Below are positions 26,847 to 34,964 of a stretch of 64,000 nt of DNA, in pieces; position 1 is the stretch's first letter; each line of letters begins with the position of its first letter. The DNA is taken from contig NZ_PJMU01000005.1 in assembly GCF_002846395.1 (NCBI RefSeq), forward strand, positions 106,324 to 170,323, read 5' to 3'. The notes beneath the pieces are model-generated. The model ran no database searches. It saw only the letters and a program-made list of their open reading frames with translations, and was not told the DNA's origin. The translations under genes and the position numbers were made by a program. Source of the DNA: Pontibacter ramchanderi. Its GTDB lineage: Bacteria > Bacteroidota > Bacteroidia > Cytophagales > Hymenobacteraceae.

Positions 26847-29291
26847 TTATACAATCACTTCTTTCTCTACTTCCTCCGGCTTGCGGCGCAATCCGTAGAA
26901 GATGGCTCCCCCTATGACTACCAGTAGCAAAATCGACGAGATCAATGAAACGGTATTACCAATCGCGTAAGATTTCGGCTCAAACTTGAACTCGATGGTA
27001 TGCTTGCCAGCTGGTACTTCCATGGCGCGCAGAATGTAGTTCACCCGGATGTGGTCCACCGGCTTCCCATCGAGGTAAGCTTGCCAGCCATCGGCATAGT
27101 ATACCTCCGAGAACACCGCCAGACCGGCCTGCGCCGCATTCACGGCATAGGTCAGGGCGTTCGGCTGATAGTCAGTCAACTCGATGGTTGAGCCTTCGGC
27201 ATTGTAGCTGGTGGCAGAAGTCTTGAATTTCGACACGTCCACCACAGCGGTCGTGCTGGCGTCCAGTCCGTTCAGCGCCTCTATCTCCTCATCCGGATTG
27301 TTCACCGTTTTTACTTCGCTCACAAACCAGGCGTTGCCCAGGGCACCCGGCACACGCTGCACCGGCTGCTGCGGATCGCCAGTGATCACGTAGCGGGTAT
27401 TGAGCATGCGCAGCACCTCCAGGTTGTTCTGCACAATATGGCGGTCGATCACGTCCTGGTAGCGACGCAGCTTGGCGCCATGGTAACCGCCCACCGACTT
27501 GTGGAAGTAGGACGTACGGGCATCGTTAAACGGATTTGGCAGGTATAACACGCGGTAGTGCGGATCTTTGTCCTGCAGGATCATCTGGTCGGCTTTGGTC
27601 GGCTGGAAGTAGTTTTCCACTACACGTTTTTCAAAATCACCATCGTTGAGGTAGCGCTTGTTCACGCTCCACAGGTCTACCAGTATCAGCAGGCCTATAC
27701 CTGCCATGGCCACCGTGGATGATAGCTTACCTTTCAGGTAGAAATACAGCAGCCCCAATGCAAGCGCGATAAATGCGAAAGAGCGCAGGGCATCGGATCG
27801 CATCATGCTTTCGCGATCGGCCCGGATGGCATCGAGCGGAAAGTAAGACTGCTGCAACTGCGGATCCACGGCACCCACAAAACTGGCCGAGCCGGCAAAC
27901 AGCCACACCAGCAAACAGACACCTGCAGTTATACCTCCGGAAATCAGCAGTTTCTTATCGAGGTCTTTGATCAGGTCGCGGTCGCGTATCACTTTGTACA
28001 GTGCCAGTATTCCTAGCAGTGGTATCGTGATCTGCGCGATGATCAAGGCTGATGAAACCGCCCTGAACTTGTTATAGCCCGGAAAATAGTCGAACATGAA
28101 GTAGTTGAAGGCCGCAAAGTTGTTGCCCCAGGCCAGCACAATAGAAAGGATTGTGGCGCCCAGCAGCCAGATGCGGGTAGGCTTGTGCACAATGAAAAGT
28201 CCCAGCACGAACAGGAAAACCACGATAGCACCCACGTATACTGGTCCGCTCGTCATTGGCTGCGGCCCCCAGTAGGTTGGCAAGCCTTGTTTTAGCGCCT
28301 GCTCTGCCTGCACCGGCGGCATACCGAGCCCCAGTAAGGCTTGGTAGCTCTGCGAGTCTTTGTCGAGTCGGGTGTTGTTGCTGCTTCCGCCATAGAAGTC
28401 AGGTATAAGCAGCGTGATGGTTTCGCCTACGCCGTAGCTCCAGCTAAAGGCATAGTCGCGGTCGAGGCCGCTGGAGGTTTTGTCGCCGCTGTTGGCCACG
28501 CTCAGCTCCGATTTGCCCCGTATGCTGTGCTGGCTATACTCGGCCACGGTATAGAGTCTGCCGAAGTTGACGCCCACTGCCAGAATGGCCGCTACACCCA
28601 GCACCAGTCCGCGCTTGATGAGGTCGGCTATTCTACCTTCTTTGATGGCATAGATCAACTCTACCACCATCCACACCAGCACCATTAATAACATGTAATA
28701 GGTCATCTGAAGGTGGTTGAAATGCAGGTTGAGCGTAAGGCCCAGCGCAAAAATGGCAGCTCCTATCCAGACGTTACGCCGCAGGGCGTAAAACATACCG
28801 GCCAGCACCAGCGGAATGTAGGCAATGGTGAGCGACTTGGTGTTGTGGCCCGCCTCCAGGATGATAAAGTTGTAGGAAGTGAAGGCAATGGCAATGGCGC
28901 CGATAACGGACAACCAGGTATTGAGCCGCAGTGTGACCAGCAAAAAGTAGGCACAGAGCAGCGTGATAAAGATATTGCCCGCCATGGCCGGCATATTGAA
29001 AGTCAGAATGCTGTGGATATAGCCCGAAAGGTCGCCGGAGTAGCGGGTGTTGATCAGGTACGACGGCATGCCGCTGAACATGGAGTTTGTCCAGAGGGTC
29101 TCTTCGCCGGTGGCCTCGCGGTAGTCTTGTATCTCTTTGGCACCGCCCTTAAACTGCAGGATGTCGTGCTGCGCCATCGCCTTGTCCTCAAACAGAACAG
29201 GGGAGAAGTAAACGGCAGTAAGGGCAAGGAAAATAAGGACCGCGATGAGATGCGGGAGCACATCGCGCTTAAAGTCAATAGAAGCTGTCAT
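26847..29291 (-). CDS. YfhO-family polytopic membrane protein
   Basis: A large (814-residue) inner-membrane protein with about 12-14 hydrophobic helices and a C-terminal soluble part. The N-terminus has HLIAVLIFLALTAVYFSPVLF, then AQHDILQFKGGAKEIQDYREATGEETLWTNSMFSGMPSY, which is characteristic of Bacteroidetes YfhO proteins. After the last helices comes a periplasmic beta domain with FSEVYYADGWQAYLDGKPV and a final helix. The family is related to GT-C type glycosyltransferases and is linked in Gram-positives to lipoteichoic acid glycosylation. The substrate here is unknown. Upstream lies a MITE-like element. Confidence 0.88.
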   Translation of the reverse strand: MTASIDFKRDVLPHLIAVLIFLALTAVYFSPVLFEDKAMAQHDILQFKGGAKEIQDYREATGEETLWTNSMFSGMPSYLINTRYSGDLSGYIHSILTFNMPAMAGNIFITLLCAYFLLVTLRLNTWLSVIGAIAIAFTSYNFIILEAGHNTKSLTIAYIPLVLAGMFYALRRNVWIGAAIFALGLTLNLHFNHLQMTYYMLLMVLVWMVVELIYAIKEGRIADLIKRGLVLGVAAILAVGVNFGRLYTVAEYSQHSIRGKSELSVANSGDKTSSGLDRDYAFSWSYGVGETITLLIPDFYGGSSNNTRLDKDSQSYQALLGLGMPPVQAEQALKQGLPTYWGPQPMTSGPVYVGAIVVFLFVLGLFIVHKPTRIWLLGATILSIVLAWGNNFAAFNYFMFDYFPGYNKFRAVSSALIIAQITIPLLGILALYKVIRDRDLIKDLDKKLLISGGITAGVCLLVWLFAGSASFVGAVDPQLQQSYFPLDAIRADRESMMRSDALRSFAFIALALGLLYFYLKGKLSSTVAMAGIGLLILVDLWSVNKRYLNDGDFEKRVVENYFQPTKADQMILQDKDPHYRVLYLPNPFNDARTSYFHKSVGGYHGAKLRRYQDVIDRHIVQNNLEVLRMLNTRYVITGDPQQPVQRVPGALGNAWFVSEVKTVNNPDEEIEALNGLDASTTAVVDVSKFKTSATSYNAEGSTIELTDYQPNALTYAVNAAQAGLAVFSEVYYADGWQAYLDGKPVDHIRVNYILRAMEVPAGKHTIEFKFEPKSYAIGNTVSLISSILLLVVIGGAIFYGLRRKPEEVEKEVIV

Positions 29292-29308
29292 ATCTTTCAG
29301 GAAACCTT

Positions 29309-29471
29309 AGAGCATGTTTAAAATTCATCTTTTGCGCTGCAAACTGCTCATAAATGAACCTGACTTTATGTTTTTCTCGCCGCATAGCGCTGCTATGCAA
29401 CTCTAAAATCATTGCGCCAGAACCCGTTCTGACCATTTTTCGCTTGCAAAAACGAAATTTAAATATGCTCT
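29309..29471. mobile_element. MITE-like element, 163 bp
   Basis: Terminal imperfect inverted repeats of about 26 bases (29309-29335 / 29446-29471) begin AGAGCATGTTTAAAATT and, on the other strand, AGAGCATATTTAAATTT. The interior has a second palindrome GCATAGC-GCT-GCTATGC (29382-29398) and no open frame. It sits 18 bases upstream of the yfhO-like start codon, so it probably influences that promoter. No clear target duplication is seen. Confidence 0.65.
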
Positions 29472-29497
29472 TTGAATAGAGCTGAAAGATAGGGCTT

Positions 29498-29770
29498 TTA
29501 TTTTATTTCTTCATAATCGACATACTGGCCGCCATTGAAATCCTTGCGGTCCGGCTGCTCCGGTATGTAGTCGATCTTAACGCCTCCCTGCTGACGACCG
29601 TTGCTGCTGGCGCGCGGCTCTGGCTGGGGTTGGTTCATGTTGGAGTAAAAGAAAGTACCGTTTCGCAAACTCTTCTTCACAAAAAAAGCCAGCAACCAGC
29701 GAAACAGAACTGGAGCCACTAAGCGGATAAAAAAGATAAAAAGTAGGGTTATAAATATGAATTTGATCAT
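29498..29770 (-). CDS. DUF4834-family small membrane protein
   Basis: A 90-residue protein with one N-terminal membrane helix (FIFITLLFIFFIRLVAPVLF) followed by a short basic segment and a hydrophilic tail ending in VKIDYIPEQPDRKDFNGGQYVDYEEIK. This conserved tail is typical of DUF4834, a Bacteroidetes family of unknown function. ATG start at 29770. A -7 box lies about 120 bases upstream. Confidence 0.78.
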   Translation of the reverse strand: MIKFIFITLLFIFFIRLVAPVLFRWLLAFFVKKSLRNGTFFYSNMNQPQPEPRASSNGRQQGGVKIDYIPEQPDRKDFNGGQYVDYEEIK

Positions 29771-29891
29771 GATAGTCGGTTAAGGTATAGCCAGCACCAA
29801 GTGGCTGCCTATTAGTTAACAAAAACAGTACCTGTTCAGATACAATTCCCCTGCCAAAAAGTTTTTGCCTGCCATTTCGGCGGGGCTTATG

Positions 29892-29899
29892 CAAAGATA
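29892..29899 (-). promoter_or_regulatory. candidate -7 box TATCTTTG upstream of the DUF4834 gene
   Basis: Minus-strand TATCTTTGC fits TAnnTTTG, with TTTTC about 19 bases further upstream in place of TTTG. It would give a leader of about 115 bases. Confidence 0.45.
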
Positions 29900-29948
29900 C
29901 AAATTTTGTGTTTTGCCTGAAAATGCAACTCGTAGTCCTAAAACACAA

Positions 29949-29978
29949 AAAGCCCTCTCCTTTTCAGGAGAGGGCTTT
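29949..29978 (-). terminator. intrinsic terminator after carB
   Basis: A perfect 12-bp stem (29949-29960 / 29967-29978) with a 6-base loop is followed on the minus strand by TTTTGTGTTTT. It lies 18 bases past the carB stop. Confidence 0.9.
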
Positions 29979-29996
29979 CATAAATCATCTCAAGCA

Positions 29997-32810
29997 CTAC
30001 ACACTCAGGTATAGGTTACGCTCCGAGTACACTTTCACAAAGTAATCATCCTTCAGGTCGTCGATGAAGTAGATGGCTTCACCCGTTGACTTCATTTCCG
30101 GGCCGAGCTCCTTGTTCACTTCCGGGAACTTGCTGTGCGAGAACACCGGCACTTTGATTGCATACCCTTCTTTGTGCGGGTTGAACTTGAAGTCTTTGAT
30201 CTTCTTCTCGCCTAGCATGATCTTGGTCGCGTAGTTGATGTAGGGCTCGCGGTAAGCCTTGGCAATGAACGGGAAAGTACGCGAAGCACGCGGGTTGGCC
30301 TCGATGATGTACACCACCTCGTTTTTGATCGCAAACTGGATGTTGATCACGCCGATCGTGTTCATGGCCAGGGCAATCTTTTTGGTATGCTCCTCAATCT
30401 GGCGGATCACGTTTTCAGACAAGTCGAACGGAGGAAGCACCGCGTAGGAGTCACCGGAGTGGATGCCGGCCGGCTCGATGTGCTCCATAATACCGCAGAT
30501 GTACACGTCCTCGCCGTCGCAGATCGCGTCAGCCTCTGCCTCAATGGCGTGGTCGAGGAAGTGGTCGAGCAGCACCTTGTTGCCAGGGTGGTCCTTCAGC
30601 AAGTCGATTACGTGCGCTTCAAGTTCTTTCTCGTTGATCACGATCTTCATGCTCTGGCCACCGAGTACGTAGCTTGGGCGTACCAGCAGTGGGAACTTGA
30701 GCTCCTTGCACAGCTCCAGCGCTTCTTCAGCCGACTCGATCACACCGAACGGAGGGTATGGAATGCCCAAGTCACGTAGCAGAGAAGAGAAGGAACCACG
30801 ATCTTCAGCCAGGTCAAGTGCTTTGTAGCTTGTTCCGATTACTTTAATGCCGTAGCGGTCGAGTTTCTCGGCCAGCTTCAGGGCAGTTTGCCCACCCAAC
30901 TGCACGATCACGCCCTCAGGCTTTTCGTGCAGGATGATATCGTAAATGTGCTCCCAGAACACCGGCTCGAAGTACAGCTTATCCGAAATGTCGAAGTCTG
31001 TCGAAACCGTTTCCGGGTTACAGTTGATCATGATGGTCTCGTAGCCGCACTCTTTGGCCGCCAGCACCCCATGCACGCAGCTGTAGTCGAACTCTATACC
31101 TTGTCCGATGCGGTTCGGGCCGGAACCCAGCACCACGATCTTCTTTTTGTCGCTCACCACGCTTTCGTTCTCACCGTCGAAGGTGCTATAGTAGTATGGC
31201 GTCTTGGCTTCGAACTCGGCGGCGCAGGTGTCCACCATTTTGTACACGCGCTGTATACCCAGTTCCATGCGCACGGCATGCACCTCGCTTTCGAGGCAAC
31301 GCAGGATGTGCGCAATCTGGCGGTCGGCGTAGCCTTTCACTTTGGCTTCGCGGAGCAGTTCGCCCGGCAGGGTTGCCAAGGTATATTTCTCCATCTCTTT
31401 CTCCAGCATGTCGAGCTCCTCAATCTGGGCCAGGAACCATGGGTCGATCTTAGTCAGTTTCTGGATGGTGCTGGTCGGGATACCGATGCGCATGGCATCT
31501 TTGATGCAGAACAGACGGTTCCAGCTAGGGTTTTTCAGGTTATGAACCAGCTCGTTGTAGTCGGTCATTTCCTTACCGTCGGCACCCAGGCCGTTGCGCT
31601 TGATCTCGAGGCTCTGGCAGGCTTTCTGCAGCGCCTCCTGGAAGGTACGGCCAATGCCCATTACCTCGCCCACAGACTTCATCTGCAGACCCAGCGTGCG
31701 GTTGGCACCCTTAAATTTATCGAAGTTCCAGCGCGGTATCTTCACGATCACATAGTCCAGCGCCGGCTCAAAGTAAGCCGAAGTGGTCTTGGTGATGGCG
31801 TTTTTCAGCTCGTCGAGGTTGTAGCCGATGGCCAGTTTGGCTGCGATCTTGGCGATCGGGTAACCGGTGGCTTTGGAGGCCAGCGCCGAAGAGCGGGACA
31901 CGCGCGGGTTGATTTCAATGGCAATGATGGTGTCGTCTTCCGGGTTCACGGAGAACTGCACGTTACAGCCGCCGGCAAACTGCCCGATGCCGTTCATCAT
32001 TTTAATGGCCAGGTCACGCATGTGCTGGTAGGTGGTGTCCGGCAGGGTCATGGCTGGTGCCACGGTAATGGAGTCGCCCGTGTGCACACCCATCGGGTCG
32101 AAGTTCTCGATCGAGCAAATGATGATCACGTTGCCCAGGTTGTCGCGGAGCAGTTCGAGCTCGTACTCTTTCCAGCCCATGATGCTTTGCTCCACCAGCA
32201 CTTCGTGCACCGGTGAGGCATGCAGGCCGCGGGTAAGGGCTGCGTCGAACTCCTCAGGGGTATTAACAAAACCGCCCCCCGTACCACCAAGGGTAAACGA
32301 AGGGCGAATAACGAGTGGAAAACCGATTTCCTGCGCTATCTCTTTTCCTTCCAGGAACGAGGTAGCTGTTTCTCCCTTACAAACATTTACCCCGAGTTCG
32401 AGCATCTTCAAACGGAACTTCTCGCGGTCTTCGGTGGTCTCGATGGCGTTGATGTCCACCCCAATGATGCGTACGCCATACTTCTCCCAGATGCCGGCCT
32501 TGTCGCACTCGATGGCCAGGTTCAGGGCAGTCTGTCCGCCCATGGTCGGCAGCACGGCGTCAATTTTATGCTTCTCCAGGATTTCAATGATGTACTTTTT
32601 CTCAAGCGGCTTGAGGTACACATTATCCGCTGTTACACTATCGGTCATGATAGTGGCGGGGTTTGAATTGATGAGCGTCACTTCGATGCCTTCTTCGCGA
32701 AGGGAACGAGACGCTTGCGAACCGGAATAATCAAACTCGCAGGCCTGGCCGATAACGATAGGGCCAGAACCAATAATCAGAACGGATTTAATACTGGTGT
32801 CTTTAGGCAT
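29997..32810 (-). CDS. carB: carbamoyl-phosphate synthase large subunit, lacking the regulatory domain
   Basis: It makes carbamoyl phosphate for pyrimidine and arginine synthesis from bicarbonate, ATP and ammonia from CarA. Two homologous ATP-grasp halves are present: IGSGPIVIGQACEFDYSG and RPSFTLGGTGGG in the first, LGSGPNRIGQGIEFDYSC and RPSYVLGGQSM in the second, each with a closing IEINPRVSRSSALASKATGYPIA / IEANPRASRTFPFIAKA signature. The protein is 937 residues and stops where the roughly 130-residue MGS-like allosteric domain of the enterobacterial enzyme would begin, as in other Bacteroidetes. UMP/ornithine control is therefore not expected in its usual form. ATG 32810 is chosen; upstream codons fall in the promoter. 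carA is not in the window. Confidence 0.97.
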   Translation of the reverse strand: MPKDTSIKSVLIIGSGPIVIGQACEFDYSGSQASRSLREEGIEVTLINSNPATIMTDSVTADNVYLKPLEKKYIIEILEKHKIDAVLPTMGGQTALNLAIECDKAGIWEKYGVRIIGVDINAIETTEDREKFRLKMLELGVNVCKGETATSFLEGKEIAQEIGFPLVIRPSFTLGGTGGGFVNTPEEFDAALTRGLHASPVHEVLVEQSIMGWKEYELELLRDNLGNVIIICSIENFDPMGVHTGDSITVAPAMTLPDTTYQHMRDLAIKMMNGIGQFAGGCNVQFSVNPEDDTIIAIEINPRVSRSSALASKATGYPIAKIAAKLAIGYNLDELKNAITKTTSAYFEPALDYVIVKIPRWNFDKFKGANRTLGLQMKSVGEVMGIGRTFQEALQKACQSLEIKRNGLGADGKEMTDYNELVHNLKNPSWNRLFCIKDAMRIGIPTSTIQKLTKIDPWFLAQIEELDMLEKEMEKYTLATLPGELLREAKVKGYADRQIAHILRCLESEVHAVRMELGIQRVYKMVDTCAAEFEAKTPYYYSTFDGENESVVSDKKKIVVLGSGPNRIGQGIEFDYSCVHGVLAAKECGYETIMINCNPETVSTDFDISDKLYFEPVFWEHIYDIILHEKPEGVIVQLGGQTALKLAEKLDRYGIKVIGTSYKALDLAEDRGSFSSLLRDLGIPYPPFGVIESAEEALELCKELKFPLLVRPSYVLGGQSMKIVINEKELEAHVIDLLKDHPGNKVLLDHFLDHAIEAEADAICDGEDVYICGIMEHIEPAGIHSGDSYAVLPPFDLSENVIRQIEEHTKKIALAMNTIGVINIQFAIKNEVVYIIEANPRASRTFPFIAKAYREPYINYATKIMLGEKKIKDFKFNPHKEGYAIKVPVFSHSKFPEVNKELGPEMKSTGEAIYFIDDLKDDYFVKVYSERNLYLSV

Positions 32811-32834
32811 TTGCTTTGGTAGGTATAAATTGCC

Positions 32835-32866
32835 CAAAGTTAGCGCAAAATGTTGGGGCTCACAAA
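32835..32866 (-). promoter_or_regulatory. Bacteroidetes-type promoter of carB
   Basis: On the minus strand: TTTG (32863-32866), 20-base spacer, TAACTTTG (32835-32842). Both boxes match the consensus exactly and place transcription start about 15-20 bases before the ATG at 32810. Confidence 0.72.
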
Positions 32867-32944
32867 CGAAAAGTGCACGCATTGGCTTACTTTTTTTAAC
32901 ACAGCCTGAATAACGCGCCTTCTCATTCCCTTTTTAACTATCTG

Positions 32945-33145
32945 TCAATCACTCTCTTCCAACACAAAAAGCTCGTTTACGGTCAGGCCAAACAGGTTCG
33001 ACATTTTAAGGGCGAGCAGCGTGGAGGGCAGGTATTTATTTTTCTCGATGGCGTTGATGGTCTGGCGGCTCACGCCCAGGGCCTCGGCCAGTTGCTCCTG
33101 GGTCATGTCTTTTCTGGCCCGCTCTACCTTAATGTTATTCCGCAT
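32945..33145 (-). CDS. HTH transcriptional regulator, Xre family (short)
   Basis: A 66-residue DNA-binding protein that is almost entirely a helix-turn-helix of the Xre/YgzD type: IKVERARKDMTQEQLAEALGVSRQTINAIEKNKYLPSTLLALKMSNLFGLTVNELFVLEE. ATG 33145 is chosen because the domain begins there; the longer frame adds 31 unrelated residues. Its start overlaps the end of the upstream membrane protein gene by 11 bases, so the two are translationally coupled. Such short regulators often control the operon in which they sit; that is inference here. Confidence 0.9.
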   Translation of the reverse strand: MRNNIKVERARKDMTQEQLAEALGVSRQTINAIEKNKYLPSTLLALKMSNLFGLTVNELFVLEESD

Positions 33146-33608
33146 CAGTCTCGAGTGCTTTCCGGATTTGGTGAAGTTTATACCTGAACGATGCGTAGGT
33201 ATAAAAGAGCAGCAGCACCAGAGCACCCCACATACCACCTACATCGGGCATACCAACAGCTCTGCCCTCCAGCAGCCTGACTACGTTTGTGAACAGTGGA
33301 AGCATGAGCAACCCGACGATCAGGTAGAACACGCCCAGCATAAACGACTGGTAGCGCAGGTGCTGCACCATCTCGTCTTCTTCTCTTTCCTCCGAAAAAT
33401 TGAGCAAAGCCAACCCTATAATGATAGGGTAATAGATTATCGGTTTAGACCATTCATCAAAAAAGGCGTCGCTTTTAGGTATAAGCCCTACAGTTATCAA
33501 CGCAAATGTAATCAGTGTCATAAAGGGTATACCTATTATGAGCACCCATAGGCCGTGGCGCTTATACCTGTAAGGGAGCAACTTCATTTGTGGCATCACA
33601 TCTTTCAT
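33135..33608 (-). CDS. four-helix membrane protein paired with the HTH regulator
   Basis: A 157-residue integral membrane protein with four hydrophobic segments (LWVLIIGIPFMTLITFALITVGLI, IIYYPIIIGLALLNF, SFMLGVFYLIVGLLMLPLF, GMWGALVLLLFYTYASF) and a charged loop EEREEDEMVQHLR in the middle. No catalytic motif is seen. The 11-base overlap with the downstream Xre regulator resembles the membrane-protein/YgzD-type regulator pairs in Firmicutes and Bacteroidetes. Inside the gene lies a perfect motif-based inverted repeat, TTTATACCT (33177-33185) and AGGTATAAA (33197-33205). Confidence 0.78.
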   Translation of the reverse strand: MKDVMPQMKLLPYRYKRHGLWVLIIGIPFMTLITFALITVGLIPKSDAFFDEWSKPIIYYPIIIGLALLNFSEEREEDEMVQHLRYQSFMLGVFYLIVGLLMLPLFTNVVRLLEGRAVGMPDVGGMWGALVLLLFYTYASFRYKLHQIRKALETDAE

Positions 33609-33907
33609 AAGCTTTTTTATTTATGTACGATACTATTTACGAAAAGTAAAAAATATTTTACATTAAGCAAATTATTTTTTACTACAATTAGATTTATACC
33701 TGCTAATACAGCCTCTTGACGACACATTGATTCCGTAGGCGACCTGGTGATGGCAGCCTATACCTGAGCTCTACGCCTGTTGCTCCCGCAATAGACTATC
33801 CTTGCAAGTATCCTAAGGAAATGCAGGAACAGCATGCTTTACCATAGTCTACATAAAAACCTTGCGCCTGCTCTACGTACATAAGGTATAACCTAAATTG
33901 AAGAACC

Positions 33908-34129
33908 ATGGAAACACCACGTGAAGACGATATCATTACAAACTCCGACGAAAGCGAGCGCCTGCCTGACGAAAACCCGGAACCGCTAGAGGGCGTGAAA
34001 AAAGAAGAGCGCGATATTTTAGACCCCGAACCGGAGGGTGTAGAAGAAGGGGGCAATGTAGCAGCCAAGAACGAGGAAGACACCCGTAAACTGGACGGCA
34101 GCAACGCCAACAACCTGAGAACAAAGTAA
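33908..34129 (+). CDS. small acidic hydrophilic protein
   Basis: A 73-residue cytoplasmic protein without hydrophobic segments, very rich in Glu, Asp, Asn and Pro (SDESERLPDENPEPLEG, LDPEPEGVEEGG). It looks intrinsically disordered. No family is recognised. An ATG start and a strong terminator 17 bases after the stop support it as a real monocistronic gene. Similar short acidic proteins are common in Cytophagales, but I know no function. Confidence 0.6.
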   Translation: METPREDDIITNSDESERLPDENPEPLEGVKKEERDILDPEPEGVEEGGNVAAKNEEDTRKLDGSNANNLRTK

Positions 34130-34145
34130 ATTTTTTCTACATTGC

Positions 34146-34190
34146 AAAAGCCGCAGATAACAGCACCGGATGCTGCTGTCTGCGGCTTTT
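34146..34190 (+). terminator. intrinsic terminator after the small acidic protein gene
   Basis: Arms 34146-34157 and 34179-34190 (AAAAGCCGCAGA / TCTGCGGCTTTT) enclose an inner CAGCA/TGCTG pair. The right arm runs into TTTTTCC. Confidence 0.88.
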
Positions 34191-34394
34191 TCCTATAGCT
34201 ACTGCCCTTTAAGTCTCCGCAAAAATACCTTTAAGTTAACAGCCTGCACAATAGCCGCATAAATCAGAAAAGGGAAGCAAAATATAGCATTACTACAATA
34301 TTCTGATAGTTTTATTTTATTTCCCAAAAGATTGACTCTCCTATAATTTTTCAGTATCATTAGGCTGAGATTCACCGGTTTAACACCATAGGTT

Positions 34395-34793
34395 ATGGTT
34401 TATTTCCAAACAGATTATCTGCTCTTAGAGTACCATGTCGCCAGCCACGTCTTGCTGAGTCAGTGGTATGGCAAGTGCAGCAGTCTGCAGTACAGGCAGG
34501 CGCTCATCAAACTGATCAGGCTGGCACGCGAGCTGGGGGTGCCCTACGCAATTACCGACAGCCGCCTGCTTGCCCCCCTCGACTCCGAGGACCTGACCTG
34601 GACCCGCGATGTTTATGTACAGGCATATAGGCAGCTCCCTCTCAAGCGCTCTGCCTCCCTCAACCCCTTCGACCCGGCCGCCTACCGCCAGTACCAGCAA
34701 ATTTTCGTCAACAGCCCCTCCCCCCTCCCCTTCGAAACCCGGGAGTTCGATGACCTCACTTCTGCTTACGACTGGCTCATTTCTGAAGGGTGA
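34395..34793 (+). CDS. hypothetical protein, possibly STAS/SpoIIAA-like
   Basis: A 132-residue soluble protein. The pattern of an N-terminal beta part with SQWYGKCSSLQYRQAL, a helix LIKLIRLARELGV, then YAITDSRLLAPLDSEDLTWTRDVYVQAYRQLPLKR resembles small STAS/SpoIIAA-like proteins that are abundant in Hymenobacteraceae and of unknown role. The fold assignment is a guess from this pattern. The gene has an ATG start and is followed after 171 bases by the acyltransferase gene on the same strand. Confidence 0.55.
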   Translation: MVYFQTDYLLLEYHVASHVLLSQWYGKCSSLQYRQALIKLIRLARELGVPYAITDSRLLAPLDSEDLTWTRDVYVQAYRQLPLKRSASLNPFDPAAYRQYQQIFVNSPSPLPFETREFDDLTSAYDWLISEG

Positions 34794-34964
34794 ATCGCTG
34801 AGTTCGCCTGAAGTACTGCCTCACTCCTGCTTGCTATACCTGCAAACTTTCCATTCGCTTCCTGCACTGCCCAGTGTGCGGCACTTGCGCGATATTGCTT
34901 ATATTGTCAGGCTTAACACAGGCCAACCACCTGGCGAAGCTTTGCCTATACCTAAAAAGCGTAC

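Noticed and set aside
30888..32216. 442-residue plus-strand frame inside carB
   Set aside because: A shadow of the carB codon pattern; carB itself is certain and has its own promoter and terminator.
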